The notes: generated by a model not told the origin, from the letters alone. 16,967 nt of DNA from JBJELF01 sp051879015 (GCA_051879015.1 JBJELF010000059.1:1-16967); one strand, 5' to 3'; counted from the stretch's first letter, positions 6,793 through 14,928 are shown. Made by a program: numbers and translations.

Positions 6793-7927
6793 AGTCTCCA
6801 ATTAAATTTCTTGCAAACTCTGGAGTTCGATAATTGTACTGGTCAATCACAATTCCTCGATCCTCCGAGGCAGCATGAATCATCAATCCATTGCCGATAT
6901 ACATACCTACATGGCTGATGGCATTTCCCCTTGTAATAAAGAAAATCAAATCCCCTGGCTGCATCTCGTCGAAGGACACCTCACGTCCCTGCTCAGCCTG
7001 CCAGTAAGAGGTTCTTCGGATGGAAATTCCCGCAGCTTTCTTGTATACCTGCTGCATAAATCCAGAACAATCCACCCCGACACCCAACTGAGTGCCGCCC
7101 CATACATATGCCTCGCCATAATGAGCCAACGCCTCTTCAATGATACTCTTTCTCACATCCGAAAGCCCAATATAATCCGAAAAATAAACTGGCTCATCCA
7201 GATAATACTCAATTGACACAAAATCACCGCTGACATATCCCTTGATATCGGAATCCAACTGAATGTAAACCCAGCCATTGCTCAGCACTCTCTGAACTTC
7301 AAACAAATTGCCCTCCGCAATCTGAGTAATTCTTCTTGTAATCTTGCTTGGTCCAAAACGTACATTTAGCACCTCTGTCTCCACCTTAATACGCGGAGTT
7401 GCATGTTCCAGAGCAGCCTCTTTTGCTTCCTCACCAGTCAGAAGAAATTCCGCTGCTATGTATCCTTTGTTTCCATCCACATCTACTTCGTACCAGTCAT
7501 CATTTACTTTTTTTGAAATAATCACGCCCGCATATAAATTGGCATATCCCACACAGAAAGAATCGGTGGTCGGCTCCATACGAATGTTAACATAAGTGTT
7601 TACTCCATCAACTACCGCCAGTTTATCCACATCTTCATAATGAGTAAACACAGTATTTCGATCGATTTCTGGCTCTGATTCTGCTTCACTGCTTTCTTCT
7701 GTCTCATCCTCTGAAGGAGCTACAGTTGTCTCATCGATTTCTGTGCTTTCTTCTGTATCATCTGACTCAGCGTCCGTTCCTGCCTTTACCGCATCACCAT
7801 CTGTCGCAATGCTTTCTATCACGTCGGATGATGTCTGATTATCCTCTATTTCTTGGCTGCAGGCGGTCAAATAACACATACTCCCTACCATCAACATCGA
7901 CACCCATTTGAGCATTTTATATTTCAT
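6791..7927 (-). CDS. Lipoprotein with two SH3b domains and an NlpC/P60 peptidase domain
   Basis: A predicted cell-surface peptidoglycan hydrolase cutting stem-peptide bonds (NlpC/P60 enzymes act on D-Glu-diamino-acid links). Residues 1-23 form a lipoprotein signal (lipobox LTAC, Cys23). A long Asp/Glu/Thr/Ser-rich linker (about 25-90) follows, then two SH3b modules (about 103-165 with VNTYVNIRMEPTTDS; about 180-240 with VLNVRFGPSKITRR), then NlpC/P60 (about 262-378). Catalytic residues are visible: Cys287 in GVDCSGF, His339 in ISHVGMYIG, and His351 in MIHAAS. The ATG at 7927 overlaps the end of ribF by 11 bases, implying translational coupling; AGGAAAG sequences upstream can serve as the binding site. 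It ends at a bidirectional terminator and so closes the nusA-infB operon. The fold call is firm; the exact bond and biological role are not determined. Confidence 0.9.
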   Translation of the reverse strand: MKYKMLKWVSMLMVGSMCYLTACSQEIEDNQTSSDVIESIATDGDAVKAGTDAESDDTEESTEIDETTVAPSEDETEESSEAESEPEIDRNTVFTHYEDVDKLAVVDGVNTYVNIRMEPTTDSFCVGYANLYAGVIISKKVNDDWYEVDVDGNKGYIAAEFLLTGEEAKEAALEHATPRIKVETEVLNVRFGPSKITRRITQIAEGNLFEVQRVLSNGWVYIQLDSDIKGYVSGDFVSIEYYLDEPVYFSDYIGLSDVRKSIIEEALAHYGEAYVWGGTQLGVGVDCSGFMQQVYKKAAGISIRRTSYWQAEQGREVSFDEMQPGDLIFFITRGNAISHVGMYIGNGLMIHAASEDRGIVIDQYNYRTPEFARNLIGD

Positions 7928-8876
7928 TGTATTTCTCTTTCCTTTCCTCTGCCTCTTGTCTCACTAATCTTACATCTTCTAATACACGCTGACGAAGTGC
8001 TTCAACTGTTTCAAATTTCATTTCGCCGCGTACAAACGAATGCAGCATAACTTGAAGCTTTTTACCATACGCATTTTCATTATAATGAAATAAAAATAAT
8101 TCCAATAAAAGCTTTTTCTCGTCTGTAATTGTAGGTTTGCAACCAATATTTAAAATACCACTGTATTCTTTTCCATCTAATATGGCACTTGCAGAATAAA
8201 CCCCATAGGGAGGGACCAATTTATCTTCTGAAATTTCTATATTCATAGTGGGAAACCCTAAACGATGTGCCAATCCCCTGCCATGAATGACCTCTCCTAT
8301 ATAACTATAAGAATGCCCCATCAGTCGATTGGCTATCTCTATCTGACCCTGTTTGATAAAACTGCGCACTAAGGTACTGCTAATTTCCTGACCTGTAATC
8401 TCATCTACTGCCTTCTCAATCACTCTGACCTGACAATCCCAGCGTGGCATCCACTCTTCCAACAACTGAGGTGTACCTCTTCTTCCCTTCCCAAACCGAA
8501 AATCGGTACCGACTACAATCATACCAGAGTTCAATTGTTCATGCAAGACTTTCTTCATAAAAAATTCTGCTTCCATCAGTCTTGTAGACTCATCAAAAGG
8601 ATATTCCACTAAGTAATCCACCTGATTGGCTGATAAAAAATTTTCTTTTTCCTCATCACTCATAAGCAGCCCGCCATCGATCGGTTTTTGAATTCGCTTA
8701 TTTTGCGAAAAATTCGCAAAAGTAAATATCACCGTTTTCCAACCATTGGCTGAAGCTGCCTGTTTCATCTCTTCCAATAATCTTCTGTGACCCCGATGAA
8801 ATCCATCAAATTTTCCGATAGTCACAACTGTTTTTTCTTCCAAAAAAAATTCTGTCTTATTTTTTATAACAATCAT
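7917..8876 (-). CDS. ribF: Bifunctional riboflavin kinase / FAD synthetase
   Basis: Converts riboflavin to FMN and FMN to FAD in the cytoplasm. The N-terminal nucleotidyltransferase half shows GKFDGFHRGH (21-30, the HxGH-type nucleotide-binding motif), GTDFRFGKGRRGT (123-135) and ISSTLVR (165-171). The C-terminal kinase half shows GEVIHGRGLAHRLGFPTMN (194-212) and LELFLFHYNENAYGK (258-271). Length (319 residues) is typical. The ATG at 8876 is preferred because MIVIKNKTEFF matches the usual family start and an AAGGA lies 10 bases upstream; an in-frame TTG at 8894 is possible but less likely. It follows truB after 45 bases and overlaps the downstream lipoprotein gene. No FMN riboswitch fits in the short upstream gap, so it is probably expressed as part of the operon. 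Confidence 0.95.
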   Translation of the reverse strand: MIVIKNKTEFFLEEKTVVTIGKFDGFHRGHRRLLEEMKQAASANGWKTVIFTFANFSQNKRIQKPIDGGLLMSDEEKENFLSANQVDYLVEYPFDESTRLMEAEFFMKKVLHEQLNSGMIVVGTDFRFGKGRRGTPQLLEEWMPRWDCQVRVIEKAVDEITGQEISSTLVRSFIKQGQIEIANRLMGHSYSYIGEVIHGRGLAHRLGFPTMNIEISEDKLVPPYGVYSASAILDGKEYSGILNIGCKPTITDEKKLLLELFLFHYNENAYGKKLQVMLHSFVRGEMKFETVEALRQRVLEDVRLVRQEAEERKEKYNEI

Positions 8877-8921
8877 GTAAGTAATATCCTTCAAGTAATC
8901 CGCTAAATTTAAGTTAAAATA

Positions 8922-9815
8922 TTAGGATTCCAAAAACATCTTCTGCGGCCAAAACTTATTTCTTACCTCATCCCATTGATAAATTCCCACAAATCTTCCA
9001 GAAGGCTCAAATACAAGAATAGGGCTTGGATTTTCAGGCTCATTGACCAAGGCATGAACAGGCAGCGGATTTCCATTGTCAGACAATCGAATAAATTCTT
9101 CCTTTACCACACAACGCTCATACTCCGGAAACATCTCCCACACAGGTGTTACTAATTCATCCAACTGATTATTATTGCGAAATTCTTCTATCTCTTTTAA
9201 TGTCTTGGCATCTTCCAAATAAAATACTCCCACTCTCGTGCGAATCAACTGTGCCATACAGCCGCCACAGCCTAATTTCGCACCAATATCATGACAGAGA
9301 GTACGAATATAAGTACCTTTCGAACAAGATACCGACATCGTCACATAGGGAAGCTCTATCTTCTCAATGATAATATTTGAAATTTCTACTTTGCGAGCCT
9401 TCCGTTCAATGACTTTTCCTTCTCTTGCCAACTCATACAGCTTTTTCCCATTGACCTTCAAGGCAGAGTACATAGGCGGTATCTGCTCATATTCTCCCAC
9501 AAAGGATTCAATGGCAGCCTGAACCTCTTCCTCCCCACAGATGACTGGCGACTCAGACAGAATCTTCCCGCTGATATCCTGCGTATCCGTCTCTGCACCC
9601 AGCAAAAGTACCGCACGATAGGTCTTACTCTTATCCGTCAGCATATCACATAGCTTGGTACCACTCCCCAGACATACGGGCAGCACACCTTCTGCATCAG
9701 GATCAAGAGTGCCCGTATGCCCGATTTTTTTCATATGGAGAATTCCACGCAATTTTGCCACCACATCATGAGAGGTAAAACCTTTTTCTTTATAAACATT
9801 CATGACTCCATTCAT
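8922..9815 (-). CDS. truB: tRNA pseudouridine-55 synthase
   Basis: Makes pseudouridine 55 in the T-loop of tRNAs. The 297-residue protein starts with NVYKEKGFTSHDVVAKLRG, as in Gram-positive TruB, and carries the catalytic Asp38 in IGHTGTLDPDAEGVLPVCLG. Further family marks are the KTYRAVLLLGAETDTQD segment (the active-site Tyr region), IPPMYSALKVNGKKLYELAREG, and the conserved SCSKGTYIRTLCHDIG motif. A small C-terminal PUA-like region follows (about 240-297). The ATG at 9815 fits the family start, although its binding site is weak (AGAG 8 bases upstream; GGAG 14 bases upstream). It sits 20 bases after nrnA and 45 bases before ribF, the common rbfA-nrnA-truB-ribF order, so translation may partly rely on coupling. 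Confidence 0.96.
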   Translation of the reverse strand: MNGVMNVYKEKGFTSHDVVAKLRGILHMKKIGHTGTLDPDAEGVLPVCLGSGTKLCDMLTDKSKTYRAVLLLGAETDTQDISGKILSESPVICGEEEVQAAIESFVGEYEQIPPMYSALKVNGKKLYELAREGKVIERKARKVEISNIIIEKIELPYVTMSVSCSKGTYIRTLCHDIGAKLGCGGCMAQLIRTRVGVFYLEDAKTLKEIEEFRNNNQLDELVTPVWEMFPEYERCVVKEEFIRLSDNGNPLPVHALVNEPENPSPILVFEPSGRFVGIYQWDEVRNKFWPQKMFLES

Positions 9816-9835
9816 GGCTTTTTCTCTATCTCCGT

Positions 9836-10810
9836 TTACATTATCTCTGCCTGGATCATCTCATCGACTCCCCTCACAATCGTTTCTCGAATCAATTTTT
9901 CGCTGACATCAAACAATGTGGCCCCAGCAGCATGAATATGACCACCTCCGCCCAACAAAGCACATACCTGATTGACATCCACATAGGTGCGGGAGCGCAT
10001 ACTCAATTTATGTTTGTGCTCATTAACCTGCAGCAAAAAGGCGGAACACTCCACACCTTCCAGGTCTCTGAGCAGTCCAACCACATTCACATGTTCATCT
10101 GTCTCCAAACCGCAGGTCTGGTAATCCTCCATAGTTAAATAAACATATACAAATTTTCCCTGATTGTACAGCTGTACCTTCTGAAAGGCAATGCCATTGA
10201 GCCTCTGATGCTGCAGACTAGTCTCCAAAAAAGAGTTAATAATGCCGCTGGCATCCACTCCCTTCTCAAGCAAATCTGCTGCAATACGCATAGTCTTAGC
10301 AGATACGTTTGAAAAACGAAAAGCGCCACTGTCATGAACAATGCCTGTATAAATACAGGAAGCTGTGTTTATCGATACCATTTCGGGATCGAACAGTTGA
10401 TACAAAACCTCTGCTGCGGAGCTTGCTTTGCCATCTAATACAAAGATATCTCCGTATCCCTCATTGCTTACATGATGGTCAATGCATATGGTCTTTTTGG
10501 CAGTGTCAAAATATTCACCTCCCACTGCCAGTCGTCTTTTCACAGAACAATCCAGTGCCACATACAGATCATATTGTTTTTTGCCCTGATTTTCATAGAG
10601 TACCGTATCGGCACCGGGCAAAGTATTGAGCTTTTTATCAAATTTTTCTAAATACACATCCACCTTCAGGTGAGGAAAATTGTCACGAATATAATTTGCC
10701 AAGGCCAAACAGGAGCCTACACAGTCCCCATCCGGCAGCACATGACCGCTGATTCCGACTGTTTTCTCCACCTTAGAAAGCTCCTCATTCAAGTTCACCA
10801 AATTCATCAT
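9836..10810 (-). CDS. nrnA: DHH-family phosphoesterase, NrnA-type oligoribonuclease/pAp phosphatase
   Basis: Likely degrades short RNA oligonucleotides and dephosphorylates 3'-phosphoadenosine 5'-phosphate. Metal-binding motifs of the DHH domain are visible: GHVLPDGDCVGS (22-33, with His23, Asp27 and Asp29), YVALD (Asp87), IDHH (111-113) and IVHDSGAFRFSN (Asp160). The C-terminal DHHA1 domain has LLGGGGHIHAAGATLF (about 285-300). Length is typical (324 residues). It overlaps the end of rbfA by up to 26 bases. The start is uncertain: a perfect AAGGAGG (10811-10817) directly abuts the first ATG (10810) and is only 3 bases from the second (10807), whereas an in-frame TTG at 10801 has a 9-base gap. 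Any of these changes only the first few residues. Confidence 0.92.
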   Translation of the reverse strand: MMNLVNLNEELSKVEKTVGISGHVLPDGDCVGSCLALANYIRDNFPHLKVDVYLEKFDKKLNTLPGADTVLYENQGKKQYDLYVALDCSVKRRLAVGGEYFDTAKKTICIDHHVSNEGYGDIFVLDGKASSAAEVLYQLFDPEMVSINTASCIYTGIVHDSGAFRFSNVSAKTMRIAADLLEKGVDASGIINSFLETSLQHQRLNGIAFQKVQLYNQGKFVYVYLTMEDYQTCGLETDEHVNVVGLLRDLEGVECSAFLLQVNEHKHKLSMRSRTYVDVNQVCALLGGGGHIHAAGATLFDVSEKLIRETIVRGVDEMIQAEIM

Positions 10811-11180
10811 CCTCCTTATCCTCTGGCAAATCCTTTGTTACCTCTTCAATCATTCTCGTCATATTGACTCCGTACTCAATAGAATGGTCAGAAATAAATT
10901 TAATTTCTGGTGTATTTCTCAAATTAATGGATTCTGCCAACAGATGACGAATGTAAGGCATAGCATTTTTCAAAACAGTCAATGTATCCTTAAAGGCTTC
11001 CTCATCACCTAACACACTGATATAAGCCTTGCAAGTCTTCAAATCAGGAGCCACTTCCACCGCAGTTACTGTCGTCATAGGATGAATTCTTGGGTCTTTT
11101 ATTTCGGAGCGAATAATATTACTCAACTCTCTCTGCACCTCTGCATTAATTCTTGTGTTTTTAATGCTATTCTTACGCAT
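10785..11180 (-). CDS. rbfA: 30S ribosome-binding factor A
   Basis: Assists late 16S rRNA maturation and 30S assembly. The 131-residue protein shows the KH-like RbfA fold marks: RINAEVQRELSNIIRSEIKD (family start region), DPRIHPMTTVTAVEVAPDLK, CKAYISVLG, and the C-terminal LRNTPEIKFISDHSIEYGV motif. The ATG at 11180 has AAGGAGG 8 bases upstream. Its acidic tail (DKEDDEFGELE) includes codons that form the nrnA ribosome binding site. It is separated from infB by 140 bases, the second longest gap in this operon, which contains a possible structured RNA element ending 12 bases before the binding site. Confidence 0.96.
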   Translation of the reverse strand: MRKNSIKNTRINAEVQRELSNIIRSEIKDPRIHPMTTVTAVEVAPDLKTCKAYISVLGDEEAFKDTLTVLKNAMPYIRHLLAESINLRNTPEIKFISDHSIEYGVNMTRMIEEVTKDLPEDKEDDEFGELE

Positions 11181-11207
11181 TTTTCAAACCTCCTTAACAA
11201 TATTGAT

Positions 11208-11267
11208 TGAGTTCAAAAGATATTTTGAGCTGTTGTCAAACCGAACTCATCGTCCCAACAACAGCCC
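11208..11267 (-). ncRNA. Candidate H-type pseudoknot leader upstream of rbfA
   Basis: On the minus-strand transcript, GGGCUGUUGU (11267-11258) pairs with ACAACAGCUC (11236-11227), 10 bp with one G-U. Its 21-base loop contains UGAGUUC (11249-11243), which is complementary to GAACUCA (11214-11208) further downstream, extendable by two G-U pairs. This is H-type pseudoknot topology, with plausible loop lengths. The wobble in the first stem becomes an A-C mismatch on the other strand, fitting a leftward RNA. It ends 12 bases before the rbfA ribosome binding site. I do not recognise it as a known riboswitch; it was found by eye only. Confidence 0.4.
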
Positions 11268-11320
11268 ACCCACTCACTTATACCTATTTATTTTATACTT
11301 ACTAATTTTTGACTTATTGT

Positions 11321-14311
11321 CTATCTTGGCACTTCTACCATCTTATAAGCCTCAAACAAATCTTCCTCAGCCAAGTCGTTGAATTTCTCCAGTACGATAC
11401 CGCACTCGTATCCTTCTTTCACTTCTTTCACATCATCCTTGAAACGCTTCAAAGATGCCACTGGTCCGTCAAAAATCTGCTCTCCCGCTCTGGTCACACG
11501 CACATTGCAGCCTCTCTGAATGACACCGTCGGTAACATAGGTACCAGCAATCATACCGACACCAGATGCCTTGAACAGGCTTCGAATAATACCATGACCA
11601 ATCACTTTCTCCTCAAATACTGGGTCCAGCATACCCTTCATGGCAGCTTCTACATCCTCAATTGCCTGATAGATGACACGGTAGAGACGTACATCCACAC
11701 CTTCGTGCTCTGCCTCCGCCTTGGCAACTGGGTCCGGACGAGTATTGAAACCGATGATAATTGCGTTGGATGCGGCAGCTAAAGTCACATCAGACTCATT
11801 GATGGCACCAACACCGCCGTGAATTACCTTTACGACAACTTCATCATTAGACAGCTTCAGCAAAGACTGCTTCACTGCCTCTACAGAACCCTGCACATCC
11901 GCCTTAATGATAATGTTCAATTCCTTTAAATTGCCAGCCTGAATTTGAGAGAACAATCCATCTAATGTAAGTTTGGACTTGGTATCCTCCAACATCTTTA
12001 CTCTGCCCTCAGAGATAAAGGTCTCTGCGTAGCTTCTTGCCTCTTTATCATTATCAAATCCACGGAAAATCTCTCCCGCATTTGGCACTTCATTTAAGCC
12101 TAATATCTCAACAGGAACCGATGGAGTCGCTTCCTTCACACGGCGTCCCTTGTCATCGATCATCGCACGTACTTTACCATAACAGCCGCCTGCAGCTACA
12201 ATATCGCCCACATGTAAGGTACCCTTCTGTACCAATACAGTAGCCACTGGTCCGCGTCCCTTATCCAACTGTGCCTCAATAACCAGACCTCTTGCATTTC
12301 TATTTGGATTAGCACGAAGCTCTCTCATCTCAGCTACCAGCAAAAGCATCTCCAATAAAGTATCAATACCCTCACCTGTCTTTGCAGATACTGGCACAAA
12401 AATGGTCTGACCACCCCAGTCTTCTGGAATCAACTCGTACTCAGCCATTTCCTTCATCACACGCTCAATATTGGCACTTGGCTTATCAATCTTGTTGATG
12501 GCAACTACAATCTCAACGCCCGCTGCCTTGGCATGATTAATAGCCTCGATGGTCTGCGGCATTACGCCATCATCTGCTGCAACAACTAAAATTGCAATAT
12601 CCGTAGACTGAGCTCCACGCATTCTCATAGCAGTGAATGCTTCATGTCCAGGGGTATCCAGGAAAGTAATATTCTGACCATTGCATTTTACTACATAGGC
12701 ACCGATATGCTGTGTAATACCGCCAGCTTCCTTTGCGGTCACATTGCTGGAACGAATCTTATCCAACAGAGAAGTCTTACCATGGTCTACATGACCCATA
12801 ACACAGACTACTGGTGGACGTGGAACCAAACTTTCCTCTGGATCCTCTACGTCCTTAAGCAGTTCCTCAATGACATTGACCTTTACCTCTTTCTCACAGA
12901 TACAGTTGAAATCCATTGCAATCCCTTCAGCTGTATCATAGTCAATTTCGGAGTTGATGGTCACTAGCTGACCAGCCATGAACAGTTTCTTAACAATAGC
13001 CGATGCCGGCTGTTTCAACATATCTGCAAAATCACTGATTGTAATCTGCTCTGGCAATGTCAAGGTACGAATCTGCTCCTCTGGCTTTTCCTTTGGAGAC
13101 TCAACCGGCTTCTTTATTGGCTTCTTGCCCAAATTCTTGGTATTTTCCTGCTTACCCGTTCTCTCTTCCTGCTGTTTACTCTTCTCTCTCTCTTCTCTTT
13201 CCTTCTTGTTCATGGACTTTCTGTCGCCCTTGCCCATACCGGACAGAGAATCCATACCAGAAGATTTATCCTTATCGCGGTCACGACGGCTGCTCTGCTG
13301 CCCACGTTCATTTTTATTGTAGATGTCGTCCTTATCTTTGTTCTGGAATCCGCGCATCTCCAACATATCACGATCCTTCTTAAAGTCACGATTGTCACGG
13401 TTTCCTCCGTTTCGGTTATCGCGATTGCCGTCACTACGATTGTCACGTCCTGCGTTTCGATTTTGAGGCTGATTCTGTCCACTATTACTACTATTAGTTA
13501 CATTATTCGCATTGTCACGGCGGTCGCGACGCTCACCACTATTCTGAGCTTTATCACGCTTAGAGTCACGACGATCACTACTCTGACTCTTTCCATCACG
13601 ATTGTCACGATTGTCACGATTTCCACCCTTACCTGGCTTCTTTCCGCCATTCTCTACTGCACGACGCTCTGCCAACTGAGCAGCCTGCTTCTCAATCGCT
13701 CTGGCAGCCTCAATCGCAGCCAAGGTCTGCGCTCTCTTGCGCTCTGCTTCTGCCTGTGCTGCCTTTTCCGCAGCTTCTTTTTCTGCAGCTGCCTGCGCTG
13801 CTGCATCCGCTGCTGCCTTCTCAGCACTCGCTTTTTCTGCCTCTTCTGCTGCTTCCTTTGGCTGAGCTGGTATTTCTGCCTTCTTTGGTGCTTCCATTGT
13901 CTTCACAACTTTCTCAGGAATCTTTGCTTCCTCTACTTTTGTATCTTCTATTTTTGTCTCTGGTTTCGTCTCAAACTTATTTCCAGATTTATTCTCAGGT
14001 TTCACCACTGATTTATTTTCCGCTTTACTGTCCTTAGCGCCTTTGTTATCTTTTCCAGTCTTAACTCCATCTCCATTGGATTTCTGATTCTTGTGTCCAT
14101 TGTTCTTTTGTCCATTCGATTGCTTTCCATCAGACTGTTTTCCATTTCCATTATTTGTATTTGCGTTGCTGGAAGTATTATTAGCGTTATTTCCTGCACC
14201 TTTGCTCGTGCGGTTTTGAGGGCGCACCAACACTCTCATTTTCTTCTTTTGATTTTGAGCATCTCCTGCTCCTGTATTCATTTCTAATTCGGAATCTTTA
14301 TTATTCTGCAA
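11321..14311 (-). CDS. infB: Translation initiation factor IF-2 with long disordered N-terminus
   Basis: GTPase that positions initiator tRNA on the 30S subunit and promotes subunit joining. About the first 418 of 996 residues are low complexity: Asn/Gly/Lys-rich (about 35-120), Ala/Glu/Lys-rich predicted coiled coil (about 153-220), Arg/Asp/Asn-rich (about 230-316) and a charged Lys/Glu stretch (about 365-415). Then come an IF2_N helical domain (about 419-470), the G domain with MGHVDHGKT (505-513), GGITQH (530-535), DTPGH (553-557), NKID (607-610) and SAK (643-645), and the C-terminal domains to 996. I do not see the usual extreme N-terminal IF2_N repeat; the protein begins near KKKMRVLVRPQNRTS. 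The start is TTG at 14311, 12 bases after AAGGAGG, with no better in-frame start near it. It begins 30 bases after the ylxQ stop. Confidence 0.97.
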   Translation of the reverse strand: MQNNKDSELEMNTGAGDAQNQKKKMRVLVRPQNRTSKGAGNNANNTSSNANTNNGNGKQSDGKQSNGQKNNGHKNQKSNGDGVKTGKDNKGAKDSKAENKSVVKPENKSGNKFETKPETKIEDTKVEEAKIPEKVVKTMEAPKKAEIPAQPKEAAEEAEKASAEKAAADAAAQAAAEKEAAEKAAQAEAERKRAQTLAAIEAARAIEKQAAQLAERRAVENGGKKPGKGGNRDNRDNRDGKSQSSDRRDSKRDKAQNSGERRDRRDNANNVTNSSNSGQNQPQNRNAGRDNRSDGNRDNRNGGNRDNRDFKKDRDMLEMRGFQNKDKDDIYNKNERGQQSSRRDRDKDKSSGMDSLSGMGKGDRKSMNKKEREEREKSKQQEERTGKQENTKNLGKKPIKKPVESPKEKPEEQIRTLTLPEQITISDFADMLKQPASAIVKKLFMAGQLVTINSEIDYDTAEGIAMDFNCICEKEVKVNVIEELLKDVEDPEESLVPRPPVVCVMGHVDHGKTSLLDKIRSSNVTAKEAGGITQHIGAYVVKCNGQNITFLDTPGHEAFTAMRMRGAQSTDIAILVVAADDGVMPQTIEAINHAKAAGVEIVVAINKIDKPSANIERVMKEMAEYELIPEDWGGQTIFVPVSAKTGEGIDTLLEMLLLVAEMRELRANPNRNARGLVIEAQLDKGRGPVATVLVQKGTLHVGDIVAAGGCYGKVRAMIDDKGRRVKEATPSVPVEILGLNEVPNAGEIFRGFDNDKEARSYAETFISEGRVKMLEDTKSKLTLDGLFSQIQAGNLKELNIIIKADVQGSVEAVKQSLLKLSNDEVVVKVIHGGVGAINESDVTLAAASNAIIIGFNTRPDPVAKAEAEHEGVDVRLYRVIYQAIEDVEAAMKGMLDPVFEEKVIGHGIIRSLFKASGVGMIAGTYVTDGVIQRGCNVRVTRAGEQIFDGPVASLKRFKDDVKEVKEGYECGIVLEKFNDLAEEDLFEAYKMVEVPR
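13364..13624 (-). repeat. Arg-Asp-Asn repeat tract within infB
   Basis: Codons for residues about 230-316 encode recurring RDN/NRD/RRD units (for example NRDNRDNRDG and NRDNRNGGNRDNRD). At DNA level the 9-mer GATTGTCAC recurs on the plus strand (near 13437 and twice in tandem near 13602-13619), with shorter variants elsewhere. The low-complexity DNA could expand or contract by slippage in frame. Confidence 0.75.
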
Positions 14312-14341
14312 AACTAATCGAAACCTCCTTACTGGTTTATC

Positions 14342-14641
14342 TTACTTTAAATACTGAACAATTGCCTTTGCGAAACCTGCATCAGTCACACAGGCAGATA
14401 CACGAGATTGCTGTCCCATGGAATGTCCCAGTGATTCTCTGTCAAACATAATATAGATTGGCACTTTATAAAAAGTACACATATCTGTATAACTTTTCTT
14501 GGCATTGTCAGAAGCATCTTCTGCCACAATGACCAATCTGCCCTTACCTGATTTTACCATCTTTTCCACGGAAAATTCACCACTGACGGTTTTTCCTGCC
14601 TTTGTCGCCATGCCAAGCATAGCCAATGCTTTATTCTGCAT
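14342..14641 (-). CDS. ylxQ: L7Ae/L30e-family RNA-binding protein (YlxQ)
   Basis: A 99-residue protein of the L7Ae/Gadd45-like fold, likely binding kink-turn RNA, often near the ribosome. Marks are LGMATKAGKTVSGEFSVEKM (9-28), GRLVIVAEDASDNAKKSY (about 34-51) and VPIYIMFDRESLGHSMGQ (about 60-77). Its usual neighbours are ylxR upstream and infB downstream, as here. The ATG at 14641 has AAGGAG 7 bases before it and overlaps the ylxR stop by 11 bases, so the two are translationally coupled. The exact RNA target is not established from this sequence. Confidence 0.93.
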   Translation of the reverse strand: MQNKALAMLGMATKAGKTVSGEFSVEKMVKSGKGRLVIVAEDASDNAKKSYTDMCTFYKVPIYIMFDRESLGHSMGQQSRVSACVTDAGFAKAIVQYLK

Positions 14642-14903
14642 CCTCCAGCTCCTTTCTCAAGGTGTCATACAGTAACTCTGGTATCGCCACATTGAGTGCA
14701 CGTTCAAAGGCCTTGCTTTTTTTTGCCTTATCAAAACATTCTAAACTGCGACAGACATATGCACCTCGGCCATTTTTTCTGCCTGTCAAATCCATCACAA
14801 TCTCATTCTCAGGAGTGCGTATCACACGCACCATTTCCTTCTTACCTTTCATTTCTCTGCATCCAACACACTGACGCAGAGGATCTTTTTTCTTCTTTAC
14901 CAA
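14631..14903 (-). CDS. rnpM: YlxR family nucleic-acid-binding protein (RnpM)
   Basis: A 90-residue basic protein of the YlxR family, which in Bacillus subtilis has been described as a modulator of RNase P (RnpM). It shows LRQCVGCREMKGKKEMVRVIR (about 9-29), the GRKNGRGAYVCRSLECF motif (41-57) and four cysteines (12, 15, 51, 56). The TTG at 14903 was chosen because AGGAG lies 8 bases upstream and the family start (MVKKKKDPLRQC) follows directly; an upstream in-frame start at 14963 would overlap nusA and add atypical residues. It lies 25 bases after the nusA stop and overlaps ylxQ. Confidence 0.92.
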   Translation of the reverse strand: MVKKKKDPLRQCVGCREMKGKKEMVRVIRTPENEIVMDLTGRKNGRGAYVCRSLECFDKAKKSKAFERALNVAIPELLYDTLRKELEDAE

Positions 14904-14928
14904 TCCCACCACTCCTGTTTTGCAAATT

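Noticed and set aside
8877..8921. FMN riboswitch upstream of ribF
   Set aside because: The gap is only 45 bases and lacks the conserved multi-helix junction; ribF lies inside an operon.
13380..13625. Repeated GATTGTCAC-type units considered as a CRISPR-like or intergenic repeat array
   Set aside because: The units are short, irregular and in frame with infB codons for Arg-Asp-Asn; there are no uniform repeats with unique spacers.
13463..14011. 182-residue open frame on the plus strand, opposite infB, rich in Ile, Thr, Leu and Phe
   Set aside because: It is the mirror of infB low-complexity codons (Asp/Asn/Arg and Ala/Glu/Lys); it has no binding site, and the composition is explained by the sense gene.
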